62,036 bases of DNA, taken from assembly GCA_944391575.1 (NCBI GenBank), contig CALXUC010000005.1, positions 1-62,036 of the forward strand. The letters run 5' to 3'. The notes under the pieces are model-generated. The model did not search any database. It was given only the letters and a program-made list of their open reading frames with translations, and was not told where the DNA came from. A program made the position numbers and the translations under genes. Shown piece by piece: positions 29,116 through 37,689 of this stretch (position 1 is its first letter; each line of letters opens with the position of its first letter). This DNA comes from an uncultured Clostridia bacterium. GTDB taxonomy: Bacteria; Bacillota; Clostridia; TANB77; CAG-508.

Positions 29116-29151
29116 TTTTTTAAAATCTCTCCTTTTTATTTACATTTTTAT

Positions 29152-29616
29152 TTACATTTTATTCCAATCATATACTAATTTTACATTTGCTACATTTTTT
29201 TTATCAAAACTTATTTCTTCATCATCTGTTAATATAACAATTTCATTCTCATTATACCTTTCTAAAGTACCTACATATTGCTTTTTATTTTCAAATTTTG
29301 TGTATAAATTCACTTCTATTTTTTTACCTAAATTTTTTTCAAAATGTTTATCATATTTTAATACTTTTTCAACACCAGCTGATGAAACCTCTAAGTAATA
29401 TTGCTCTTTTATATAATCAGCTTTATCCAAAATATCATTTAAAACATTTGTAACTTTTTCACAATCGTCTATTGAAACACCATTTTCACTGTCTATATAT
29501 ATTCTTAAGTAATATTCTTTTCCTTCTTTTACGTATTCTACATCATAAAGCTCTAATCCTAATTTTTCAATTTCTGGCTCCACTAATTCTTCTATCTTTT
29601 TTTCTAAATTAGTCAT
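29152..29616 (-). CDS. rimP: ribosome maturation factor RimP
   Basis: This 154-residue protein acts in 30S maturation. It shows LELYDVEYVKEGKEYYLRIYID and LEVSSAGVEKVLK, then the SH3-like C-terminal domain. The ATG at 29616 gives better RBS spacing (GGAGG, 8 bases) than the one at 29622. It is the first gene of the operon. Confidence 0.95.
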   Translation of the reverse strand: MTNLEKKIEELVEPEIEKLGLELYDVEYVKEGKEYYLRIYIDSENGVSIDDCEKVTNVLNDILDKADYIKEQYYLEVSSAGVEKVLKYDKHFEKNLGKKIEVNLYTKFENKKQYVGTLERYNENEIVILTDDEEISFDKKNVANVKLVYDWNKM

Positions 29617-29648
29617 TTTCATAGCCTCCTTATATTAAAATTAATTTT

Positions 29649-29675
29649 AAAGAGTGGGGCTCTCCCCACTCTTTA
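29649..29675 (-). terminator. intrinsic terminator
   Basis: AAAGAGTGGGG and CCCCACTCTTT form a perfect stem with a CTCT loop. On the minus strand it lies downstream of the membrane protein gene at 29830 and just ahead of rimP. Confidence 0.85.
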
Positions 29676-29829
29676 TGTTATTTCATTCTTTGCAAGAGTT
29701 ATTATACTATATTTTTAGTGATTTGTCAAATTTTTCTAAGATTTTTTTGTAAATAACGTAACCAAATATCCCTCAATTATTAAATTTATTTATCTAATAA
29801 TTGGGGGGACTTATATTTTCAAGCTCCTT

Positions 29830-30312
29830 TTAATTAACAGTATTATTTAAATTCGTTAAACTTTCTTTATATTCCTCTAATGGAACATCATTTTCTTCCA
29901 TAAGTTGTTTTCCTTCATCAATTAATTGTTGAATTGTTTTTCCATAAATCTCCGAATACATTTCAGTCTCAACATCATTTCCAGCCACAGCTGATGAAAT
30001 TCCAGAACTAAACATATAATACATCATTGCATAGCTAAGATAATATATATCTTCATCATCTTCGCTAATTTCATTTTCTATCCTATTTAGTATTTCTTCA
30101 TAATTTTCAGCTGTAATTACTTCCTCCTTTATATTTTTTCCTAAAGCCTCTCCTGATGTGCTAGTTGAATTATTTAAATTATTTGTATTACTAGTTTCTG
30201 TTGTATCTTGCCTCAATACGAAATATAATCCAACCCCTACTATAGCAATTATTATAATTATTACAATAATATAAATTGCTAAATTTTTCTTTTTTGTTAC
30301 AGAATTTGACAT
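29830..30312 (-). CDS. membrane-anchored protein of unknown function
   Basis: This 160-residue protein has a single N-terminal hydrophobic helix (AIYIIVIIIIIAIVGVGLYF). It is followed by a Ser/Thr/Asn linker and an acidic domain with many Glu and Tyr residues. The topology suggests an extracytoplasmic domain. No family is recognised. The RBS is AAAGGGGG. Confidence 0.7.
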   Translation of the reverse strand: MSNSVTKKKNLAIYIIVIIIIIAIVGVGLYFVLRQDTTETSNTNNLNNSTSTSGEALGKNIKEEVITAENYEEILNRIENEISEDDEDIYYLSYAMMYYMFSSGISSAVAGNDVETEMYSEIYGKTIQQLIDEGKQLMEENDVPLEEYKESLTNLNNTVN

Positions 30313-30429
30313 ATCGAAATCCCCCTTTATTTTTATGCGATAATAATATCATAATATACTAAATTATGCAAGGGTAATTTGGACTTTTTCGTTATTTTGT
30401 ACATTACTGCTAAATATAATTAAAATCAT

Positions 30430-30458
30430 TTGACAAACATCTTTTTGTATAGTATAAT
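30430..30458 (+). promoter_or_regulatory. consensus promoter
   Basis: TTGACA, a 17-base spacer and TATAAT form a perfect vegetative promoter. It points at the small two-gene remnant at 30574-30945, with a leader of about 110 bases. Confidence 0.8.
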
Positions 30459-30573
30459 TACATAAACTGTTCATTTTCTCACCTCATATTTAATCTTATT
30501 GAATATATTATATACAAGATTTTAAAAGAATGTTATAATTCAATTATATTGAATGCTATAAGGATAGACCTAT

Positions 30574-30684
30574 ATGAAAAACAAAAATATTAGTGGAATA
30601 GATACTTAGGAATTATCAGAAGAAGATACAGAAGAAATAAAAAGGCAAGTGGAATATATGAAGTGGAAAAAGAGAAATAAATAA
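30574..30684 (+). pseudogene. small ORF with an in-frame amber, possible antitoxin remnant
   Basis: An ATG with AAGGAT upstream opens a 36-codon frame. It is interrupted at codon 12 by TAG (30607) and continues in the same frame to TAA at 30682 (ELSEEDTEEIKRQVEYMKW). The spacing of 18 bases to the toxin-like gene and the shared promoter suggest a former toxin-antitoxin pair. Whether the TAG is read through is unknown. Confidence 0.45.
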
Positions 30685-30702
30685 AATATAAGGAGTAATT
30701 GG

Positions 30703-30945
30703 ATGGGAGAATTGGATATAAAATCAGTTATAAATAATAAAAATTCAGCTATAAACAACTTAAATGAATATTTAGATATGTGCATTGTTCAAGATGAAAA
30801 ACATATAAAAAAAGCTAATCTATTATCATACTGGATAAGAGATTTTACAAAATATATTGAACAAGAAGAAAATTTTAACTCTTCTAATTTAAAAGAATAT
30901 TGCCGTGGAGATATTATTAAAGTAAATTTAGGATTTAATGAATAA
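30703..30945 (+). pseudogene. truncated PemK/MazF-like toxin gene
   Basis: The 80-residue product has a helical N-terminal part (ANLLSYWIRDFTKYIEQ) and the start of a PemK/MazF core (YCRGDIIKVNLGF). It then stops, whereas the family continues for another 90 or so residues. A good RBS (AAGGAG) is present. The endoribonuclease active site is missing, so it is likely nonfunctional. Confidence 0.65.
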
Positions 30946-31015
30946 AACTTTCAAACGAAAAAATGATTTTAATTGATGAAAAAATCAAAATTATATATAA
31001 ATTAACATATTTTAC

Positions 31016-31136
31016 TTGACTATGGGCATAATATTTAGTATAATGCATTTAGAATACGTTGCTGTGTAATATTTTTGTTATGTACAGCACTTTAAGAATA
31101 CGTTTGTGTCCTATAGTAATATAGGACACTTTTTAT
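31016..31136 (+). ncRNA. small RNA candidate with promoter and terminator
   Basis: TTGACT, 17 bases and TATAAT (31016-31044) form a strong promoter. The expected transcript (about 31051-31136) has two direct copies of AGAATACGTT (31051 and 31095). Between them lies a hairpin GCTGTGTAA/TTATGTACAGC. It ends in a perfect terminator, GTGTCCTATA with TATAGGACAC followed by TTTTTATTTTT. No ORF with an RBS is present. The family is not recognised. Confidence 0.7.
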
Positions 31137-31220
31137 TTTTTATAGATCAACATCGAATAGAAAATAGTATTGAAAAATAGGCAATTACCAATACTAAAAA
31201 ATCTTGATATTCGAAAATAA

Positions 31221-31481
31221 AGAGTAGGCTTTCCCTACTCTAAAACAACCATACACTTGCTTTTTAACATATATGCATTTAACCGTGTATGCAAGTTCCA
31301 AATTGATAACTTTGTGTGAAAATTTTGAAGGCAAAAAAAAGAACACTTGAAAACCAAATATCCATTGATGACTTATTTAAATAAAAAGTGCAAGAGGCGA
31401 TTTTCAGGGGTTCCACCATGGGAGCCCACTGCCTCCTGCTATATTGAATTAATTATAACATATAATAATTCAACTTGTAAA
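31221..31481 (-). ncRNA. structured RNA candidate, about 225 nt
   Basis: A minus-strand promoter (TTTACA, 18 bases, TATAAT, 31452-31481) and a terminator (AGAGTAGG/CCTACTCT at 31221-31241) bracket DNA without a gene. The 5' part forms a 9-bp stem GCAGGAGGC/GCCTCTTGC around a G+C-rich inner hairpin, unusual for this genome. Near the 3' end CTTGCATACAC can pair with GCAAG or with GTGTATG, two exclusive pairings. Length suits a 6S-like RNA, but I do not see a closing terminal stem, so it remains unassigned. Confidence 0.6.
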
Positions 31482-31579
31482 GCACTTGATATTATATTTA
31501 TATGTAAAATTTGCAATTATATTCATCTCATTTAACTGCTAAAAAAACAACGGAAAAGGTTAGAGGAGTACAAATCAAA

Positions 31580-31653
<74 letters not shown>

Positions 31654-31700
31654 ATATTTTATTATTCTTCTTATGTAACTCTTTTATAAACAATAATAAT

Positions 31701-32294
31701 TTACTTATTATCTCTTAACTTTACTATTTCTTCCATAATTTTCTCACTAACTATTTCTAAATGTTCTTTATCAGGTTTTCCCTTACTCACTGCATATTGT
31801 GAAAATTCTATAGGCTTTCCATAATTTATCACCACTTTTGTAAATGGTTTAAATGTTCCTTGTATTCCTACTGGTATTACAGGGGTATTTGTTTTTAATG
31901 CCATAAATGCAGCTCCTGCTTTTATTGAAGAATGTTTTGCCATACCATTTCTTGTTCCTTCTGGAAATATTCCTAAAATATCTCCCTCTTTAATTGCTTT
32001 CATAGATAATTTTACGGCGTCTAAATCCGCAGCCCCTCTTTTTACTGGTATGACTTCAAATACTTTTGCAAAATATGAAATTATTTTGCTTTTGAATAAT
32101 TCTTCTTTTGCCATAAATCTTATTTTTCTTTTAGCAGTTACAATAATTACAGGTGCATCCAATGCATGAACATGGTTACCACATAATATAAAGCTTCCCG
32201 TTTCTGGAATATTTTCTTCTCCTATAATTTTTACTCTAAATAATATTCTTGCTACTACATTAAAAAATGGTTTGAAAAATTTTCTCTTATTCAT
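31701..32294 (-). CDS. plsC: 1-acyl-sn-glycerol-3-phosphate acyltransferase
   Basis: This 197-residue PlsC-type enzyme acylates lysophosphatidic acid in phospholipid synthesis. The catalytic motif appears as CGNHVHALD, a variant of NHxxxxD. Later motifs are GIFPEGTRNG and the segment VIPVGIQGT. The ATG at 32294 is preferred because GGCTGGAG precedes it. It lies downstream of cmk, a frequent pairing in Clostridia. Confidence 0.92.
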   Translation of the reverse strand: MNKRKFFKPFFNVVARILFRVKIIGEENIPETGSFILCGNHVHALDAPVIIVTAKRKIRFMAKEELFKSKIISYFAKVFEVIPVKRGAADLDAVKLSMKAIKEGDILGIFPEGTRNGMAKHSSIKAGAAFMALKTNTPVIPVGIQGTFKPFTKVVINYGKPIEFSQYAVSKGKPDKEHLEIVSEKIMEEIVKLRDNK

Positions 32295-32432
32295 GTTAAC
32301 TCCAGCCTTCTTATCAATATTATATATTTGCTTTTGCATAATGCATTTAGAGGTTGTTCAAGTTTATCAGACTCTTATCAATATTGTATATCTAAACTTT
32401 TTAGTGATTGCATAATATGCTATTAGTATTTC

Positions 32433-33119
32433 TTACGCTTTACTACCACATCTATTATAATACAACCCTACAATTCTTTCAACAACTTCTTCAATACTCA
32501 TATTAGTGCTATCTATTTCTATAGCATCTTCTGCCTTTTTTAAAGGTGCTACTTCTCTTTCCATATCTATTTTATCTCTATTTTTTAAAATTTGCAATAC
32601 TTCTTCATAAGTAGTATTAATACCTTTTTCCATATTTTCTTTATATCTTCTTCTTGCTCTCTCCTCCATATCGGCATTTAAATATATTTTTAAATCTGCA
32701 TTTGGAAATACTACTGTTCCAATATCTCTACCTTCCATTATTGTATTTTTCTCTTTAGCTATATTTCTTTGAATATGCAACATTGCTTCTCTTACTTCTT
32801 TTATTGAAGATATTACTGATATTATATTATTCACCTCATTACTTCTTATTACTTTTGTAACATCTTCTTTATTTAAAAACACGTAATCTAACTCATTCAT
32901 ATCTTCATTAGTAACAAATTCAATTTTCATATTATGAACAATATCAACCATTTTTTGTATGTCATTTATATCTATTTTATTTCTTAAAACTTCTAAAGTT
33001 AAACATCTATATAAAGCTCCTGTGTCTAACCTTAAAAATCCTATCTTATTAGCCACGCGTTTAGTTATTGTACCTTTACCACTTCCTGCTGGTCCATCTA
33101 TTGCTATTATAAAACTCAT
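32433..33119 (-). CDS. cmk: cytidylate kinase
   Basis: This 228-residue kinase phosphorylates CMP and dCMP. It has the P loop DGPAGSGKGTITK, the substrate region RLDTGALYRCLT and EGRDIGTVVFPNADLKIYL. It is followed by plsC. The RBS is AAAGGAAT. Confidence 0.95.
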   Translation of the reverse strand: MSFIIAIDGPAGSGKGTITKRVANKIGFLRLDTGALYRCLTLEVLRNKIDINDIQKMVDIVHNMKIEFVTNEDMNELDYVFLNKEDVTKVIRSNEVNNIISVISSIKEVREAMLHIQRNIAKEKNTIMEGRDIGTVVFPNADLKIYLNADMEERARRRYKENMEKGINTTYEEVLQILKNRDKIDMEREVAPLKKAEDAIEIDSTNMSIEEVVERIVGLYYNRCGSKA

Positions 33120-33126
33120 ATTTTTA

Positions 33127-33966
33127 TTATTCCTTTCTATTCTCCATATTTTCAGGCATTATAACTGTTTTAGCCACAACCTCCACAGCTTCTATATACA
33201 TAGCTGTTAAATTTTCTAGTTCTCTCTTTACTTTGTCACGCAAATTTTTTAATACCTCTATTAAACAACATCCATATATAATAGAAACTTCTATATAAAC
33301 AGTCATTCCATTATCTGTTTCTGTTACTCTTACCTTACTCACTCTTTCAATTCCATTTACTTTTTGGCCTACGTACTCAACTATTTGTTTTACAGCTGTA
33401 TCTGAAATTTGAAAGTTACCTAAGTAGCTAAATGTTGGTCTTATTATAGATTTTTCTGTAATATATGGCTTTTCATTACGCCCTTTCGATTTAAAAATTT
33501 GTAAAGGATCTAAAAGGTATCCTGCAAAGTCTTTTTTTATTTCAAAAGTAGGTACAGGAATTACGTGTTTTCCTTCCGTTACTCTGATTCTTCTTGCAGT
33601 TTCCATTTCCTCTTTTGTTGCAACTTGGTCTATATAAATTCTTTCTGATATTTTAGGAAAACTTAAGTTTTCTGCAATTTTATCAACCATACCGTCTGAA
33701 GTGCCTAGTATCATAATACTTTCAGGCTTATATCGTTCTATAACTTCGGCTATTTCTTTTTTTTGCTCCTCTTTAGAAAACAACGCCAATTTTACAGTTT
33801 CTATTTTAGTAGCTGCTTTTTTAGCGGAACTTCCTGCAATAATTACATTACCTTTTATTAGCAACCCATCGTCTATAATATAATTTATTCCTCTTTCGTT
33901 AGCTACAAATTGCGCTCTATAACTTTTTCCAGTCCCAGACGGACCTACAAAAGCATATACTTTCAT
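33127..33966 (-). CDS. P-loop ATPase fused to an Asp23/Gls24 domain
   Basis: This 279-residue protein has a P loop at the N-terminus (FVGPSGTGKSYRAQF) and a nucleotide-binding-like half to about residue 150. The C-terminal half (about 165-270) is an Asp23/Gls24 (YloU-like) domain: ISDTAVKQIVEYVGQ, GMTVYIEVSIIYG. Asp23-type proteins associate with membranes and cell-envelope stress. The combination is seen in Clostridia but its role is not established. It lies directly upstream of cmk (8-base gap). Confidence 0.75.
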   Translation of the reverse strand: MKVYAFVGPSGTGKSYRAQFVANERGINYIIDDGLLIKGNVIIAGSSAKKAATKIETVKLALFSKEEQKKEIAEVIERYKPESIMILGTSDGMVDKIAENLSFPKISERIYIDQVATKEEMETARRIRVTEGKHVIPVPTFEIKKDFAGYLLDPLQIFKSKGRNEKPYITEKSIIRPTFSYLGNFQISDTAVKQIVEYVGQKVNGIERVSKVRVTETDNGMTVYIEVSIIYGCCLIEVLKNLRDKVKRELENLTAMYIEAVEVVAKTVIMPENMENRKE

Positions 33967-34032
33967 AATACCACCTTTTTCTAATATTTACATTTGTTCT
34001 CACAGTTTTTAATATAATTAGAGTACAAATTA

Positions 34033-35316
34033 TTATCCTTCCTTATTTTTCAAGTTCCAGCCTTCTTTATTAATTTGTCTTTCTCTTGCTATTGCTAAAC
34101 TGCCTCTTGGAACATCATCAGTAATTGTTGAACCTGCTGCTATAAAAGAATCATCTTCTATTTTTACAGGTGCTATTAAATTTGTATTAGAACCTACAAA
34201 TACTCTATCACCAATTATAGTTTTGCTCTTATTAAATCCATCATAATTACAAGTTATTGTACCACAGCCTATATTGCACTTTTCACCTATCTCAGCGTCC
34301 CCTACATAAGACAAATGTGGTATTTTGCTACCCTTTCCAACAATAGTTTTCTTAATTTCAACAAAACTTCCAATTTTAACTTTATCTGCTAATACACAAT
34401 TCTCTCTTATATATGAATTTGGACCTATTTCACACATTTCTCCAATTACTACATTAGATTTTATAATTGTATTTGGATGAATTACTGTGTCTCTACCTAT
34501 AATAACATCATCATAAATATATGTTGAATCCATATCTTCTATTGTAACGCCATTTTTCATATGTTCAGTATTAATACGTATTCTTAAAATTTTATTTATT
34601 ATTTCTAATTGAATTCTATCATTTACGCCTAATGCTTCTGAAACATCTTCTACAATTACAGCTCCAACTTTTAAATCTTTCTTTACCATAATTTTTATTA
34701 TAGATGGTAAATCTAAAGTATTAGTTAAAGGATTTTCTTTTATTTCATCTAAATTATCAATTAATTTATCAATATCAAAACAATATATACCAGCATTTAT
34801 TTCTTGTATTTTTTTATTCTCCATTTCTAAATTAATATCCTCTACAACTTCTTGCACTTTTCCATCTATGTTTCTTATAACTCTACCATAAGATATAGGT
34901 GTATCATAAATTGCAGTTAGAATTGTAGCATTTTCGCTATTTATAATAGATTGATTTAGTAATTTATTTATAGTTTCTGTTCTTATTAAAGGAATATCAC
35001 CATTAATTACTACTACTTTTGCATAATCTTTTCTTTCTTTTAAAAATTGAACTGCAGATTTTACAGCCTCTGCTGTTCCTTTTAACTCATTTTGCTTTAC
35101 ATACGTTACAGAATTTTGCAAAACTTCTTTTATATCATTTTCATTTTTATCATTTACAACTACACAAATCTCTTTAACATCTGCTTTTACAACAGCCTCT
35201 ACAACTCTTCTTATTATTTCTTTTCCAAAAACTTTATGTACCATTTTACATTTATTAGAATTCATCCTTGGATCATCACCTGCAGCTAATACTACAGCTA
35301 TAACATCATCGTTCAT
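34033..35316 (-). CDS. GlmU-like nucleotidyltransferase/acetyltransferase
   Basis: This 427-residue protein has the two-domain layout of GlmU, which makes UDP-GlcNAc. The N-terminal nucleotidyltransferase half carries LAAGDDPRMNSNKCKMVHK and VVINGDIPLIR. The C-terminal left-handed beta helix has hexapeptide repeats and the acetyltransferase segment CNYDGFNKSKT. The usual LAAGxGTRM loop is altered to LAAGDDPRM, so uridyltransfer may be weakened. It is shorter than typical GlmU (about 450-460). Confidence 0.82.
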   Translation of the reverse strand: MNDDVIAVVLAAGDDPRMNSNKCKMVHKVFGKEIIRRVVEAVVKADVKEICVVVNDKNENDIKEVLQNSVTYVKQNELKGTAEAVKSAVQFLKERKDYAKVVVINGDIPLIRTETINKLLNQSIINSENATILTAIYDTPISYGRVIRNIDGKVQEVVEDINLEMENKKIQEINAGIYCFDIDKLIDNLDEIKENPLTNTLDLPSIIKIMVKKDLKVGAVIVEDVSEALGVNDRIQLEIINKILRIRINTEHMKNGVTIEDMDSTYIYDDVIIGRDTVIHPNTIIKSNVVIGEMCEIGPNSYIRENCVLADKVKIGSFVEIKKTIVGKGSKIPHLSYVGDAEIGEKCNIGCGTITCNYDGFNKSKTIIGDRVFVGSNTNLIAPVKIEDDSFIAAGSTITDDVPRGSLAIARERQINKEGWNLKNKEG

Positions 35317-35362
35317 TATTAAATACTTCCTTTCTATATATCAAGTCTTTTAAAGCTAAAAA

Positions 35363-36613
35363 TTAAATATGCTTATTCAAAAAATTAGTATATAACTTCA
35401 TTGCCGTTTCTGGGCTATCGTTACCTTCAGCATTTTTTATTGGTGCAAATTCTTCCTCTTTATTTACTGATAAAATGCTTATATTATCAAAATTCTCAAA
35501 AGCATCAAATATAAATTTTTCAAATTTATATATATTAGGCTCTGTAGGAATCACCTCTTGCAAATTATTATCTATATAAGGCACTTTTTTATGAGCTCTA
35601 TGATACCTTAAGTCAACATCTGTTAATAAATCTAAAGCTTTTATATTATACAAATGGCTAATTATATTAGATTGAGAATACAATAAATCTCCATTTTCGT
35701 CTTTTGCATTTCTTAATTCATCTGATATTTCATTATATTCAATTACACCTATTTTACCATTCTTTTTACAATATACACCTGTCTTTTCATTAGCATCTAC
35801 TTTTTTTACAGTTTTTGCAGCTATCATATCGCCATTTTTTATAGTTAATCCTACAAAAATTGAATCTATAGGATTTACTAATATATTATCTACTCCAGAT
35901 ACAAAAACCCACTCTATTCCTTTATCCTTCATATCTTTTAATATATTTTGCTCTTTTAAAACCTCGTAAATTCCGCCATTACCATTACTTGCAGTTTTTA
36001 TTAAATAATCTTTTCCTATTATAACTTTTCCATTTTCATCTATAACCGGAATATCATTTTGTACAAAAAACTTTATATTATTTTTATTTAAATTAAAATA
36101 ATTATTATCTTCAAAAAACTTAACTGTTTCTCTTTTATTTCCATTACTTGTCATTATATACCAATTAATATCCACATTATATTCACTTTTAGCTTTTATA
36201 AAATTTTGTGCCAAAACTTCAAAAATAGAAACTTCTTTTCCAAAAATATCTTCTAAATTAAGCATATATGTGCCTTTAGGCCCTTTGTGTCCTAAACGTG
36301 TTCCTTGCCCTCCCGCCATAGTTATTACTGCTAATTTATTATTTTTTATAACATCAGAACCTATACTGTCATATTCATTTTTTTCTTCTAATAATAATTT
36401 ATTTTTCTCTACATATTTTATTGGCTCTATTGTATTTATATTCTCTTTGTATCCATTTTTTAATTCATTATATAAATTATTAACTTCTTTGAAATTAACT
36501 CCTAATATTTGATTTATTAAATTTTCCCTTCTCTCTAAATTCATTTTTTCTAATATTTCTATTATATGTTCTTGATTATTATATTTTAATATCGAAATCG
36601 CTTTATTTTCCAC
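35363..36613 (-). CDS. UDP-sugar pyrophosphorylase family protein
   Basis: This 416-residue UDPGP-family enzyme has the nucleotide-binding signature MAGGQGTRLGHKGPKGTY. Further motifs are EWVFVSGVDNIL-like and YRAHKKVPYID. It probably forms a UDP-sugar such as UDP-GlcNAc from sugar-1-phosphate and UTP. This may compensate for the altered loop of the neighbouring GlmU-like protein. It starts at GTG with AGGAGG upstream. Confidence 0.85.
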   Translation of the reverse strand: MENKAISILKYNNQEHIIEILEKMNLERRENLINQILGVNFKEVNNLYNELKNGYKENINTIEPIKYVEKNKLLLEEKNEYDSIGSDVIKNNKLAVITMAGGQGTRLGHKGPKGTYMLNLEDIFGKEVSIFEVLAQNFIKAKSEYNVDINWYIMTSNGNKRETVKFFEDNNYFNLNKNNIKFFVQNDIPVIDENGKVIIGKDYLIKTASNGNGGIYEVLKEQNILKDMKDKGIEWVFVSGVDNILVNPIDSIFVGLTIKNGDMIAAKTVKKVDANEKTGVYCKKNGKIGVIEYNEISDELRNAKDENGDLLYSQSNIISHLYNIKALDLLTDVDLRYHRAHKKVPYIDNNLQEVIPTEPNIYKFEKFIFDAFENFDNISILSVNKEEEFAPIKNAEGNDSPETAMKLYTNFLNKHI

Positions 36614-36697
36614 TTTATAGCCTCCTAAAAAATCTTTTTATATTTTACTACATATTAGAAAAAATATCAAGTTAAGAAAAAATTTTTCAAAAATTAA

Positions 36698-36735
36698 GTT
36701 ACAATTCAGTAAGAGAACATACAACTTTTGCAAAA
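36698..36735. repeat. solo end of the palindromic repeat family
   Basis: GTTACAATTCAGTAAGAGAA and the following CAACTTTTGCAAAA match the left end of the chimeric copy at 105, but the core and the other arm are absent. It is a truncated copy or a recombination scar. Confidence 0.65.
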
Positions 36736-36753
36736 TTGATGTAAAACTACATT

Positions 36754-36797
36754 AATTTAACAGAGCACCAGTGTAAACACTGGCGCTCTTAATTTAA
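36754..36797. repeat. palindrome, bidirectional hairpin
   Basis: GAGCACCAGTGT and ACACTGGCGCTC form a strong stem with an AA loop. The outer ATTAATTTAA and TTAATTTAAT are also inverted. It could terminate transcription from either side. Between here and 36919 (36840-36910) there is modestly G+C-rich DNA without a gene. Confidence 0.6.
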
Positions 36798-36918
36798 TAT
36801 TTAGGAGTAATTTTTAAAATTTTTCTCGCCAATTTTAAGTCCTACCCGTTACAAATAACTTGGGGTGCTATTCCTTGTTCGGGTGTTAAGGGGAGCTAGA
36901 ATCAAGGACGTTTAAAGC

Positions 36919-36961
36919 GTGGCGAGCACAGCGCTGAGGCCGTCGCCGGCGAGAAAACTAG
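36919..36961. repeat. GC-rich 43-bp inverted repeat, left copy
   Basis: GTGGCGAGCACAGCGCTGAG...CTAG matches the right copy at 37796-37838 in inverted orientation, with only a few differences. The copies bracket the XRE gene. Base composition is far above the host average. Confidence 0.8.
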
Positions 36962-37030
36962 ACTGGAAAAACGCTACATATTTTTTAACTATATCATCTA
37001 TTTTTTCTATTGTGTATATTATTTTTTTCT

Positions 37031-37059
37031 TTGACAATATTTCTTGTTTTTCTTACAAA
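37031..37059 (+). promoter_or_regulatory. candidate promoter of the XRE gene
   Basis: TTGACA, a 17-base spacer and TACAAA form a plausible promoter. Degenerate copies of the TGCGAGTTT half-site follow at 37063 and 37105. Confidence 0.5.
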
Positions 37060-37217
37060 TAGCGAGTTTCTCCTGCATATTTTGATAAAAATATTATATA
37101 ACTATTATGCGAGTTTTGTCAATGATTTTTTAGAGTTTTTTAAAACTTTTTTTCAAAAGTATGTATATTTCAGCGTTTTTGGGGAAATTATATATTTAAA
37201 AATGAGGGGTAGTTATT

Positions 37218-37236
37218 TTGCGATTTACTCGCATAT
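37218..37236. promoter_or_regulatory. palindromic operator candidate upstream of xre
   Basis: TTGCGATTTACTCGCATAT contains GCGA-N5-TCGC and matches the reverse complement of the site at 15314 over about 14 of 16 bases. It lies about 55 bases before the XRE start, suiting autoregulation. Confidence 0.55.
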
Positions 37237-37289
37237 CAGCTTGTTCTTATTTTTTAAAAAATAATGTATGATATACAATGGTGGTAAAC

Positions 37290-37628
37290 ATGGAAAGAGA
37301 TTTTGAAAACTTAGTATATGGGAACTCTTTAAAAGAACTCCGAAAGCAGAATAAATTAACGCAGGAAGACGTTGCTCGTATCACTGGTCTAGAGGCAAAA
37401 TATATTAGCCAAATTGAATGTGGAATTACTAAAGGTACTATTAGCACTATGTTAAAATTTTGTGAGGCATACAATGTTACTCCTAATGAAATTTTGCATA
37501 TGTTTTTAAAACCTACTAGTTCAAATATGAAATTAGAAAAACTTTTAGATAATGTATCAAAAATGAGCAAAAGGGATAAAGAAGTTATTTTTTCGCTAGC
37601 AGAAATATTAGCAAAAAAAAACTTATAA
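37290..37628 (+). CDS. XRE-family transcriptional regulator
   Basis: This 112-residue protein has an N-terminal helix-turn-helix of the Cro/CI type (LRKQNKLTQEDVARITGLEA, then YISQIECGITKGTISTMLK). A short helical C-terminal part, probably for dimerisation, follows. The ATG at 37290 is preferred, since GGTGG lies 5 bases upstream. It is bracketed by the GC-rich inverted repeat and preceded by the palindromic operator. Confidence 0.9.
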   Translation: MERDFENLVYGNSLKELRKQNKLTQEDVARITGLEAKYISQIECGITKGTISTMLKFCEAYNVTPNEILHMFLKPTSSNMKLEKLLDNVSKMSKRDKEVIFSLAEILAKKNL

Positions 37629-37689
37629 AGTAAATTTTTTTTAAATTAGGTAAAGTTAAATAATATATATATTTAATTTTATTGGGAAT

